Shown: positions 43,212 through 51,180 of the stretch, piece after piece
Layout: every line of letters starts with the position of its first letter
Position numbering within the stretch: the first letter of the stretch is position 1
Assembly (NCBI GenBank): GCA_035906255.1
Contig: JAMIFM010000029.1
Location: 62,001-126,000, forward strand
DNA length: 64,000 nt
Origin: SB11 sp035906255
GTDB taxonomy: Bacteria; Bacteroidota; Bacteroidia; UBA8524
Direction of reading: 5' to 3'
Program-made: the position numbers and the translations under genes
The notes under the pieces: generated by a model
Database searches by the model: none
What the model was told of the DNA's origin: nothing
What the model saw: the letters and a program-made list of their open reading frames with translations, nothing else

Positions 43212-43745
43212 ATGGAGTTTAATCTTGAAAAATCGTTACAGCTGTTAGCGCGCACGCCAACAGTTATAAAACTACTATTGAACGGGTTGGACGACGAATG
43301 GATAAGGAATAATGAGGGAGGAGAAACATGGAGTCCGTTTGATGTGGTCGGGCATTTGTTACACGGAGAAATTACCGATTGGATACCTCGCTTAGAAAAG
43401 ATACTAAACGAGGATGGCGACAAGAATTTTGTTCCGTTTGACAGGTTTGCACAGTTTAATGAGAGCAAAGGCAAAACCCTTGAACAATTGCTGGATGAAT
43501 TTATTGGGGCAAGAGCGCACAACCTCGCCATTTTAAAGGCAAAAAACATAACCCCTGCTGATTATAAAAAAACGGGCATTCACCCCGTCTTCGGTACTGT
43601 TACCCTTGAGCAACTGCTAAGTACATGGACGGTGCACGATTTGGCGCACATAAACCAAATTACAAGAGTAATGGCCAAACAATACAGGGAGGCAACCGGC
43701 CCTTGGCTTGAATATTTAAGTGTATTAAATGACCGAATGGCCTGA
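43212..43745 (+). CDS. DinB-family (putative metal-dependent) protein
   Basis: 177 aa. DinB_2 signatures are 'WSPFDVVGHLLHGE' (His) and 'TVHDLAHINQ' (two His), which form the metal site of this four-helix bundle family. Members include thiol-dependent transferases and hydrolases; which one applies is unknown. It is divergent from the regulated membrane operon, with a -7 box between. Confidence 0.83.
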   Translation: MEFNLEKSLQLLARTPTVIKLLLNGLDDEWIRNNEGGETWSPFDVVGHLLHGEITDWIPRLEKILNEDGDKNFVPFDRFAQFNESKGKTLEQLLDEFIGARAHNLAILKAKNITPADYKKTGIHPVFGTVTLEQLLSTWTVHDLAHINQITRVMAKQYREATGPWLEYLSVLNDRMA

Positions 43746-43835
43746 TTTTAACTTTTGGGTTGTTTTTTTTAATATTTTATTTTATTATTTTCGTAATAGG
43801 AAGGTTGCTGCCTTTCTAACCACAGTTGCTATTAT

Positions 43836-45251
43836 ATGAATACTGAACCTGCTAATACTGACGGCTTGGGAGAAGCCCCACCAAACAGTTTACTCACAGC
43901 GCTTTTAAATTCTTTTTCGGGAATAGTGTTTTTGGTTGATGCAGATACAGGGAAAATGATTTATAGCAGCAGGCTACCTTCTGAATGGTTAGGATACGCC
44001 GATAGTAAAGGAACGGGTGAGGAAATTTTTGTTGCCGAAAGCTTGCTTCACCCCGATGATTTACCGGCTTATAGAACACGGATAAACGAACTAAGGAAGC
44101 TACAGCCCAACCAAATACACGAAGCAAAAGAAAGGTATAAACATACACAGGGTGGCTACAGGTGGTTTGCTACCCGCTACATAGTGTATGAAACAACAAC
44201 CGCGGGTGAGGCCAAAACCTTAATGGGGTTGGCCTACGATATTAGTGAACAGGAAATACAGCAGAAAGAGGTTGAAAAGCTGGCTTTGATAGCCCAAAAA
44301 ACAACCAATGCCATTATAATTACCAACCGCAACCTAAAAATTACTTGGATAAACGACGGCTATACCCACCTGACGGGCTATACCTTAGCAGAAGTAAAGG
44401 GAAAACGAGCCACCGATTTGCTGGCAGAGCATACGAGCAATGCAGAGACCATACTACGGATTAATGAATGTGTGGAGCAAGGAACAAGTTTTGTGGAAGA
44501 GTTGGGCGGATATACAAAAGCCGGCGACGAATATTGGATGCGGATAAATGCCGACCCTATACCCGACCTTAGCGGGAAAACGGATAGTTTTATTGCCATA
44601 GGCCAAAATATTACCGAGCTGAAAAAAAACAGCGAGGAATTAATAAAATCGAACGAACGGCTAAGGCATTATGCCTTCTTTACCTCACATCAGCTTCGTT
44701 CGCCTGTTGCCGATATACTTTCAATATTGGATGTGGTTGATTACGACCACCCTGAAAACCCTGATAACAGACGCTTATTAAACGATTTAAAAACGGTATC
44801 TGTTAAGCTGGATGGGGTTATACACGATTTAAACAAAATTGTATCGGCTGATAGGGTTCGTTATGCAGATGAAAACCGCGAAAACCATCCCCTGCAAAGT
44901 ATTATGCTGGTGGACGACGACCGCGTGTTTAATAATATCACCACTATGATTTTGCGGAAACTAAGCCCGCAACTTGCCATTTTAAGCTATACACATGCTG
45001 CCAATGCACTTGAAACCCTAAAAAGCTCTAAAGTACCCGACGCTGTTTTTTTAGATATTAATATGCCCGATATGAACGGGTGGGAGTTTTTAAGCCAGCT
45101 TGAAACAACGGGGATTAATGTGCCCGTTTATATGTTAACCTCCTCTATTGACCCTGAGGACATTAAAAGGGCAAAGGCATACGGGCACGTAAAAGGCTAT
45201 TTTACCAAACCGCTCACCAAAAGCGTACTCACAAAGTATTTTATTTTTTAG
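43836..45251 (+). CDS. PAS-PAS-HisKA-REC sensory protein without ATPase domain
   Basis: 471 aa. Two PAS domains (about 20-135 and 140-265; the second has 'GRNLKITWINDGYTHLTGY' type sequence). A HisKA-like dimerisation helix carries 'SHQLRSPVADI' near 285 with its phospho-His. A REC domain runs from about 353 ('MLVDDDRVF', 'AVFLDINMPDMNGWEF', 'TSS', 'TKP'). There is no HATPase_c domain between HisKA and REC (N and G boxes are missing), so it cannot phosphorylate itself from ATP alone. It may be a phosphorelay or scaffold partner of another kinase. It is the only gene of its kind in the window. Confidence 0.85.
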   Translation: MNTEPANTDGLGEAPPNSLLTALLNSFSGIVFLVDADTGKMIYSSRLPSEWLGYADSKGTGEEIFVAESLLHPDDLPAYRTRINELRKLQPNQIHEAKERYKHTQGGYRWFATRYIVYETTTAGEAKTLMGLAYDISEQEIQQKEVEKLALIAQKTTNAIIITNRNLKITWINDGYTHLTGYTLAEVKGKRATDLLAEHTSNAETILRINECVEQGTSFVEELGGYTKAGDEYWMRINADPIPDLSGKTDSFIAIGQNITELKKNSEELIKSNERLRHYAFFTSHQLRSPVADILSILDVVDYDHPENPDNRRLLNDLKTVSVKLDGVIHDLNKIVSADRVRYADENRENHPLQSIMLVDDDRVFNNITTMILRKLSPQLAILSYTHAANALETLKSSKVPDAVFLDINMPDMNGWEFLSQLETTGINVPVYMLTSSIDPEDIKRAKAYGHVKGYFTKPLTKSVLTKYFIF

Positions 45252-45277
45252 CCCAAGATGAATTTTGTGTTAACTGC

Positions 45278-45312
45278 AAAGGGACAGTCGCAAAAGTTGA
45301 GACTGTCCCTTT
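45278..45312 (+). terminator. Terminator with GGGACAGTC arms
   Basis: AAAGGGACAGTC / GACTGTCCCTTT (45278-45289, 45301-45312) followed by TTTT; ends the PAS-REC gene. Its loop and arms resemble the terminator at 62558-62594. Confidence 0.82.
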
Positions 45313-45334
45313 TTTGTTTGTATGTTCAGAGCTT

Positions 45335-45432
45335 TGCTCCCCTGTCATTCCGAAGCGCAGCGAGGAAACTTATTGCAAGTGTGTTAACAAAGCGCGATAA
45401 GTTGCTTCCTACGTCAGCATGACAGCAATTAT
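45335..45432. repeat. TGTCATTCCGAAGCGCAGCG intergenic repeat
   Basis: A unit starting CTGTCATTCCGAAGCGCAGC and ending GTCAGCATGACAG, with partial complementarity between its ends. Related units are near 15438 and 56728. Confidence 0.6.
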
Positions 45433-45445
45433 CCGGTAAACAAAG

Positions 45446-45495
45446 CCACAATAACAAAGAGGCTGCCTCAAAAGACACCCTCTTTGTTATTGTGG
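45446..45495 (-). terminator. 17-bp perfect hairpin ending the efflux adaptor operon
   Basis: Arms at 45446-45462 and 45479-45495 are perfectly complementary around a loop that contains 'gcctcaaaaga'. It sits directly after the stop of the adaptor gene at 45513. The loop sequence is again of the CTCAAAAG type seen at 45278 and 62558. Confidence 0.75.
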
Positions 45496-45512
45496 GCACA
45501 TTGCCTTAAAAA

Positions 45513-46934
45513 TTAGTCTGTTTTCTTGCGGTTAAACAACTGGTTCTTGTCCACCACTTCTACTATATCACCGTTTTTCAACGTTTTTGATACCGCACTG
45601 TAAGGCCCTGTAATAATCTTGTCTCCCGGTTTCACGCCCTCCAATATTTGTATGTGCTTACTGTCTTGTATGCCTGTTTTCACTTCCACCATCACCACTT
45701 TTCCGTTTTCAATTTTAAACACCACCTCTTTTTTCTCATCCTTCACATCGTCATCTTTTTTGCCCTTAGCATTTGTATTGCCTGTTGAGTTATCTTCTTC
45801 ACCCGGTGGCGGGGGTTCTTCTCCTCCCTCATCCTCTTTATCGGCCTCCTTCTCTTCCTTGCCTTTTTTATCGTTAGAGCGTGTAGTAACCGATTCGATA
45901 GGAATACTCAATACTTTACGCTGAATATCGGTTTGAATATCAGCCGTGCCCGACATACCCGGGCGGAAGGGCGATAATTTATTGCTCATTCCTTTCATCA
46001 AATCGGTGTATGATTCGCGTAAAATGCGCACCTTCACTTCAAAATTGGTTACTTGGTCGGTACTGGTAGTAGTGGTTGATGAAGTAGCCGAGTTGGCCAC
46101 TTCTTTTACAATGCCTTTAAATTTCTTACCGGGGTAAGCGTCCACCTCAACAATAGCAGTATCGCCCAGCGATACACGGATAATATCATTCTCGCTCACA
46201 TCCACCTTCATCTCCATCTGCGTTAAATCGGCAATGCGTAGCAACTCTGTACCCGCCATTGTTGCCGTTCCTACCACGCGCTCGCCCCTTTTCACATTCA
46301 GCTTAGATATTACACCGTCCATAGTTGCAAAAATCTCTGTACGCAACAGGTTTTTGCTGCTTTGGTTTAGCAACGCTTCCGAAGCATCAACATTAAACTT
46401 GGCTGCCTCAACACTCGCTTTTGCGGCTTCTATTTCACGCACGGCAGCTTGGTAGGTGCTTTGGCTGGTTTCAAACTCAGCATCCGAAATCACATTATCA
46501 TCGTGCAGTTTTTTGTTACGTTTATAGGCAGGTTCTATTTCCGATTTCATCCTTGCCTCTTGTTGCGCCAAACGGGCTTTGGCGTTTTCATAATTTGCCC
46601 GTGCATTGTTTAAGTTTGCACGGCTGCGCGATTCATCACTTTGCAAAAGGTCGGGGTTAATACGCACCAACAATTGTCCTTTTTTCACACTGTCGCCCTC
46701 GTTCACAAACAAATCCACAATCTCGCCCGATACCTCGGGGGCAATTTTCACCTCTATTTCGGGTTGTATTTTTCCGTTAGAGCTAACTATTTCAGTAATG
46801 TCACGATTTTCGGCAGCTTCAACAGAAACCTTTTGGTGGCTTTCTTTATTACCGAAAGCAACCATTAAAATACCTATGACTACTACAAAAATCAGTAGCC
46901 AGTAGTACCATGCCAGTTTAAATTTCTTTTTCAT
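45513..46934 (-). CDS. HlyD/MacA-like periplasmic adaptor protein
   Basis: 473 aa. An N-terminal membrane anchor (about 7-28), a biotinyl-lipoyl-like 'GEIVDLFVNEGDSVKKGQLLVRINPDLLQS', a long alpha-hairpin, a second lipoyl half 'MDGVISKLNVKRGERVVGTATMAGTEL', and barrel and MP domains define a membrane fusion protein. Around residues 355-410 a run of Lys, Glu, Asp, Pro and Gly (low complexity) is inserted, which is not typical. It is directly upstream (in the operon order TolC then adaptor) of no pump gene. The pump is likely encoded elsewhere. Confidence 0.85.
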   Translation of the reverse strand: MKKKFKLAWYYWLLIFVVVIGILMVAFGNKESHQKVSVEAAENRDITEIVSSNGKIQPEIEVKIAPEVSGEIVDLFVNEGDSVKKGQLLVRINPDLLQSDESRSRANLNNARANYENAKARLAQQEARMKSEIEPAYKRNKKLHDDNVISDAEFETSQSTYQAAVREIEAAKASVEAAKFNVDASEALLNQSSKNLLRTEIFATMDGVISKLNVKRGERVVGTATMAGTELLRIADLTQMEMKVDVSENDIIRVSLGDTAIVEVDAYPGKKFKGIVKEVANSATSSTTTTSTDQVTNFEVKVRILRESYTDLMKGMSNKLSPFRPGMSGTADIQTDIQRKVLSIPIESVTTRSNDKKGKEEKEADKEDEGGEEPPPPGEEDNSTGNTNAKGKKDDDVKDEKKEVVFKIENGKVVMVEVKTGIQDSKHIQILEGVKPGDKIITGPYSAVSKTLKNGDIVEVVDKNQLFNRKKTD

Positions 46935-46953
46935 GTATTGCTAAGTGTGTAGG

Positions 46954-48378
46954 TTATTGGTTGGTAATCTTTCCGGTGTTGTAAAACTCAATGGTTTTCA
47001 TACGGAACAACAATTCATATTTAGCCTGTACCATATTAGTTTCGGCACGGGCAAGGTTATTTTTTATCAATGCAAACTCGGCATAGTTCATCAATCCTGC
47101 ATCGTTGCGGGCGTTGGCAAACTCATAGCTTTTTTGTTGCGCCTCAATGTTTTCTTTTGATGAGGTATATTTTGCTTTTGCAGCCTCGTATTGTGTAACA
47201 GCGGTGGTCACATCCCTGTACACAGTATTTTCGGCCTGTTTTTTATTCAAATCAGCAATCTGTATGCTGTTTTTGGCATTGCTGATAGAGTTATTTACCT
47301 GCCATCCGTTAAATATCGGAATACTCATACTAACTCCAACAAACTTACCCAAGTTGTCATTTAACTGCTGGCCAAAAGGAGTAACCGAAGCAGTAGTAGG
47401 AATGGCATAAGGTGCTATCACGGGGTTACCGTTAAGGTCGGTATAAAGTTCACGGGTACCTATGGTGGTATAACCGCCGTAGTTCTTAAACGACTCTGAA
47501 TATACCGAACTGATTGAGCCGCTTAATGAAATACGGGGACTGCGGCCGCCCAACGCGACTTTGTGTGCATACAACGAACTGTTTACACGGTATTGCGCGG
47601 CTCTTATTTCAGGGGCAGTTTGTGAAAAATTGGAATAAATAGTTTGCGGACTGTACACAGGCAGGTTTTCAAAATCTTGGGTGATGGTGGGTTTCACCAC
47701 TTTATCGTCTCCAGTGGGCTGGTACATCATCAGTTGCCACAAGGTAAGGTACGATAGTTCCAGTTGGTTTTGTGCATTTACCAGCGTAAGGTTCTCGCTA
47801 CTCAACTGGGCTTTTAGGTCAAGTACGGTATTAACCGGTTGTCGTCCCGCATCAACCAGCTTTTGTGCCCTGTCAAGCTGTTGTTGTGTGGTTTGCATTT
47901 GAACGCGGCTCACTTCTGCAATTTCTTCGTTCAATACTACTTGCAAAAAAGCAGCGGCAATGTTAAGTGCTACCGTGTTTCGGGTGGCATCCAAATCTTG
48001 CTTGGCAGCCTTTAGTGTGGCATCGTTTTGTTTAATGGTATTTTGGTTTTGCAACCCGCTGAAAAGCGTAACATTACCGCTAATGCTAAAGTTATTACTG
48101 CGTATTTGCTGCACTGCAAACGCGTTTGTAAAAGGGTCGATAGAGCGACCGAAGTTATAGTTGTTTGATGCGTTTGCATTGATGCTGGGCAACAACGATA
48201 ATTTGCTTTGCAGCAGGTTATTGGTAGCCGTGCTCAATTGGGCTTGGCTTTGCTGCACGGTAATGTTGTTCTTCAGCGCGTGGTTAATGCAGTCTTCAAG
48301 CGTCCAATTGGTTTGGGCTCCTGTTTGCAATGTTGCACTAATGATGAGCGCAACTATTAAGTACAGTTTGTTTTTCAT
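46954..48378 (-). CDS. TolC-family outer membrane efflux protein
   Basis: 474 aa from ATG at 48378; a reading to 48402 adds 8 residues before the signal peptide. The signal peptide ends TGAQ. Two TolC-like repeats have 'LEDCINHALKNNITVQQSQAQL', 'LLQSKLSLLPSINANAS' and 'ILNIAAAFLQVVLNEEI' in the first half and matching Ala/Gln coiled coils in the second. It forms the outer membrane channel for an adaptor/pump complex. The adaptor gene follows 19 bases later. Confidence 0.88.
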   Translation of the reverse strand: MKNKLYLIVALIISATLQTGAQTNWTLEDCINHALKNNITVQQSQAQLSTATNNLLQSKLSLLPSINANASNNYNFGRSIDPFTNAFAVQQIRSNNFSISGNVTLFSGLQNQNTIKQNDATLKAAKQDLDATRNTVALNIAAAFLQVVLNEEIAEVSRVQMQTTQQQLDRAQKLVDAGRQPVNTVLDLKAQLSSENLTLVNAQNQLELSYLTLWQLMMYQPTGDDKVVKPTITQDFENLPVYSPQTIYSNFSQTAPEIRAAQYRVNSSLYAHKVALGGRSPRISLSGSISSVYSESFKNYGGYTTIGTRELYTDLNGNPVIAPYAIPTTASVTPFGQQLNDNLGKFVGVSMSIPIFNGWQVNNSISNAKNSIQIADLNKKQAENTVYRDVTTAVTQYEAAKAKYTSSKENIEAQQKSYEFANARNDAGLMNYAEFALIKNNLARAETNMVQAKYELLFRMKTIEFYNTGKITNQ

Positions 48379-48453
48379 GGTACTGATTAAAAAACAAAAC
48401 AATATTATTGTGTAAAATTAAGGCCAACAGGTTTTTCTCGATAAATAAGACAA

Positions 48454-49062
48454 ATGTTTCGGTATAATACCCCACAACTGATGCCTTGGCTTATGCCTGC
48501 GATTACTTGGAGAATGCCGCAGGAGGGTAAAAGCATATACCTGACGTTTGATGACGGCCCGCACCCCGAGATAACCGAGTGGGTGATGGATGAACTGGAA
48601 AAGTACAACGCTAAAGCTACCTTTTTTTGTGTGGGCGATAACGTGCGCAAATTTCCCAAAACATTCAGTAACCTTTTACAGCGGGGCCATCGTATAGGCA
48701 ATCATACCTATAACCACCTGAACGGCTGGGCTACTGATAACCCCACCTATTTAAGCAATATTGAGCAGTGTGATGAATACACGCGCAGTAACCTTTTTAG
48801 ACCACCTTACGGTAAGATAGGATTGCGCCAGTTTAGGGCGGTGCGCAAAAAGTATCAAATTATTTACTGGTCTATCCTGTCGCGCGATTTTGAAACAGCA
48901 TTGAATGTTGAGGAGAGCTTGGCTTATATGCTTGAGCATACTACCGACGGTTCTATCGTACTTTTTCACGATAGTGAGAAAGCTGAAAAAAACATGAAGG
49001 AACTTTTACCCCGATTTTTACAGCACTTCTCGCAACAGGGGTATCAGTTTGTTACTCTGTAA
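48454..49062 (+). CDS. NodB-type polysaccharide deacetylase
   Basis: 202 aa. Motif 1 TFDDGPHP near 30, the zinc His pair 'HTYNH' near 90, 'RPPYGK' near 113, and a final 'VLFHD' near 173 fit the NodB catalytic set. The enzyme removes acetyl groups from polysaccharide GlcNAc. A signal peptide is not clear, so it may act on an intracellular or lipid-linked substrate. It overlaps the stop end of a - strand gene by 11 bases. Confidence 0.85.
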   Translation: MFRYNTPQLMPWLMPAITWRMPQEGKSIYLTFDDGPHPEITEWVMDELEKYNAKATFFCVGDNVRKFPKTFSNLLQRGHRIGNHTYNHLNGWATDNPTYLSNIEQCDEYTRSNLFRPPYGKIGLRQFRAVRKKYQIIYWSILSRDFETALNVEESLAYMLEHTTDGSIVLFHDSEKAEKNMKELLPRFLQHFSQQGYQFVTL

Positions 49063-49330
49063 CGATTAAATTTTTAACAGAAAAGACTTCGCCAACTGAG
49101 ACAGCATTCGGTTTAACTGAAATTACTCTGCAAGTAAAAACAGTCTTTATCAAAGGGCGTATTGCGGTTGGTTTATATTTTACATGTACTTCAATCCCCA
49201 CAATTTTCCATATACTCTTATCATTAACCAAATATTGTCCTATAATGGGTTTATAGTCGTGAGGGAACTTTAGGGTCAAAAAATCACCTAATGGGTCTAT
49301 TTTATGAACAAAAACAACCTCTACTTCCAC
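49052..49330 (-). CDS. Hypothetical 92-aa protein
   Basis: 92 aa, beta-rich, with no signal or membrane segment. The stop is 10 bases inside the convergent deacetylase gene, and the start is 3 bases downstream of the methyltransferase stop, so it may be translated with it. No family recognised. Confidence 0.5.
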   Translation of the reverse strand: MEVEVVFVHKIDPLGDFLTLKFPHDYKPIIGQYLVNDKSIWKIVGIEVHVKYKPTAIRPLIKTVFTCRVISVKPNAVSVGEVFSVKNLIVTE

Positions 49331-49333
49331 AAT

Positions 49334-49975
49334 TCACCTCTTTCTTCGTGCTATAATTACTAAATGAACGGATGTGTTGCCGTTGGCCGCTACATAATTT
49401 ATCCGCTCAACCGTTGTTACGGCAAACCCGTTTTGTTTTAATACACCCGTCAAATAGTCCTCGTTGTAGTAATATACGAACATCCGATTATTGCCCTTGC
49501 TATCCGTTCCCCAATCTGATGTTGCGTAGTCTCCCTCAATAGTGCTTAAATACAAAACACCGTCAGGAAGTAATAAGTTAAAACAGTTTTTAATTAGCCG
49601 TTCGCATTCCGTTTTCTCCAAATACGGCAAGCAAAAGCCGCACATCACTCCGTTGTACTTAGCGGTAATGCTGCTAATTTGCCTGCAATCCATTATACTC
49701 ACAGTTGCCCGCGGGTTGTTTTGTTTTGCCAATGCTGCCATAGCGGGCGAAACATCAATAGCCTCAATTGTATAATCGGGTCTTTTCGCAAGTAAGTACT
49801 TTGTAATGTTTCCCGGGCCGCAACCAATCTCAAAAATCCGGGCATCGGGTTGCTCTGCCAAATCGCAAAACACATCATACGTGTTGTTATACAAATCCAA
49901 GTCCATAAACTTATCATTGTAAGCATCCGCCAGCTTGTTCCAGCTTTCAAACGTAGTTGTATATCTGTCGGTCAT
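49334..49975 (-). CDS. Class I SAM-dependent methyltransferase
   Basis: 213 aa. Motif I 'IFEIGCGPGNITKYLL' near 51-66, an acidic strand end 'IEAIDVSPAMAALA', and the later 'VLYLSTIEGD' are a class I methyltransferase fold. The substrate is unknown. A TACATTTA box on the - strand near 49990 is a possible -7. It is upstream of the 92-aa protein. Confidence 0.8.
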   Translation of the reverse strand: MTDRYTTTFESWNKLADAYNDKFMDLDLYNNTYDVFCDLAEQPDARIFEIGCGPGNITKYLLAKRPDYTIEAIDVSPAMAALAKQNNPRATVSIMDCRQISSITAKYNGVMCGFCLPYLEKTECERLIKNCFNLLLPDGVLYLSTIEGDYATSDWGTDSKGNNRMFVYYYNEDYLTGVLKQNGFAVTTVERINYVAANGNTSVHLVIIARRKR

Positions 49976-50022
49976 TCAGCGTAAATGTACAGCAAACCAT
50001 TTTACAATGCTTTCTTATTTTA

Positions 50023-50030
50023 TACCTTGC
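50023..50030 (+). promoter_or_regulatory. -7-like box TACCTTGC
   Basis: Same variant as before the SulP gene; 20 bases upstream of the spike gene. Confidence 0.35.
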
Positions 50031-50050
50031 ACAAGCAAAAATCCTAACGA

Positions 50051-50866
50051 ATGCAGAACGAAACGGTTTCTTTTAAGATTTATCCGCTTGAACCCTCGGC
50101 TCAAGTAATATCCATAGGCATTGTACAACTAACAAGAGACGATTTTGCGGCTCAGTTTTCAGTAGCTGTAAGTGGTGAAACAAATTTTGAACCGCCGTTA
50201 TTATACAGCATAGATACTCCTATATACATGGAGGTGGGATATGATGACAACTTGCGCGGATTATTTGAGGGCAAAATAACCGAAGTGGAATTACACAGCA
50301 GCGAGTCGCTTGGGTTTTATTACACCTATAAATGCGAGAGTGATAGGAGGAAACGTTTAATGCAATCTGCCGCCAATGTGGAATACAGGCCTGTATTGGG
50401 TGAAAATGTGTTAGCACTTGGTTTAACTAATAACGGGGCTAAAACAATAGGAAGCGTAAAAGTGCAAGGCACAACAGACGTTTGGTGCGATTATGAGATT
50501 GATTTTAGCGGAATAGGGAGCATGTTTGGAAAAGGGAAAGTGAGCCGTGTACGCCATATTGTGACCGATGCGAATTGGACTACCGAAGTGTTTGTGGATG
50601 TTGAAATACCCACAGAAGACACAAGCAAAGTTGTTTTGCAAACACCTAAAGGCAACAGCATAATACTTGATGACGGTACAAATAGCATTGTATTGAAAGA
50701 CGCAGCAGGAAATAGTATAAAAATGGGATACGGTGGTATTGAAATAACGTCAGAAAGCAGTATCAACACCAACGCAGAGTATATTAAGCAAGTTTCTAAA
50801 GGCAGACAGATAATTAAGGCCGGAGAAGAGCTTAGATTAGAGGGAAATATTATAAATATTAATTAA
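50051..50866 (+). CDS. VgrG/gpD-like contractile-injection spike, short form
   Basis: 271 aa. Residues about 1-185 resemble the gpD/VgrG hub fold ('DNLRGLFEGKITEVELHSS', 'HIVTDANWTTEVFVDV'), and 190-271 are short beta repeats ('SIILDDGTNSIVLKD', 'SIKMGYGGIEITSESS') as in the needle helix of VgrG or gp5. The usual OB-fold between them is not obvious. It is half the length of a full VgrG. A PAAR gene starts 8 bases downstream, the natural tip. No sheath, baseplate or effector gene is nearby, so this is an orphan pair. Confidence 0.7.
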   Translation: MQNETVSFKIYPLEPSAQVISIGIVQLTRDDFAAQFSVAVSGETNFEPPLLYSIDTPIYMEVGYDDNLRGLFEGKITEVELHSSESLGFYYTYKCESDRRKRLMQSAANVEYRPVLGENVLALGLTNNGAKTIGSVKVQGTTDVWCDYEIDFSGIGSMFGKGKVSRVRHIVTDANWTTEVFVDVEIPTEDTSKVVLQTPKGNSIILDDGTNSIVLKDAAGNSIKMGYGGIEITSESSINTNAEYIKQVSKGRQIIKAGEELRLEGNIININ

Positions 50867-50874
50867 ACATTGGT

Positions 50875-51177
50875 ATGCGCCCAGCTGCACGAGAAGACGA
50901 CAGGCAGGTTTGCCCGATGACTGAGAAAACGTCTAAAGGCGATTTTCCACACCACGGGGGTATTATTTTAGCCCCATGCTCACCCAATGTTTTTATTTGT
51001 GGGAAACCTGCTGCACGGATTGGCGATAAATTGTTTTGCATGGGAACTGAAAACAAGATTGAGAGTGGATCGCCTACTGTGAGGATAAATGGCCTTTCCG
51101 CCGCACGAGCAGGTGACTCAACTTCGCACGGCGGACGGATAGACAGTGGTGCACCTACGGTGAATATTGGAGGCTAA
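50875..51177 (+). CDS. PAAR-domain tip protein
   Basis: 100 aa. The PAAR pattern 'MRPAAREDDRQVCPM', 'GGIILAPCSPNVFICGKPAARIGDKLFC' and 'SGSPTVRINGLSAARAGDSTSHGG' is complete; Cys and His residues can bind the zinc at the apex. No toxin extension is present. It follows the spike gene by 8 bases and is convergent with nadV with a 3-base gap. Confidence 0.85.
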   Translation: MRPAAREDDRQVCPMTEKTSKGDFPHHGGIILAPCSPNVFICGKPAARIGDKLFCMGTENKIESGSPTVRINGLSAARAGDSTSHGGRIDSGAPTVNIGG

Positions 51178-51180
51178 ACA

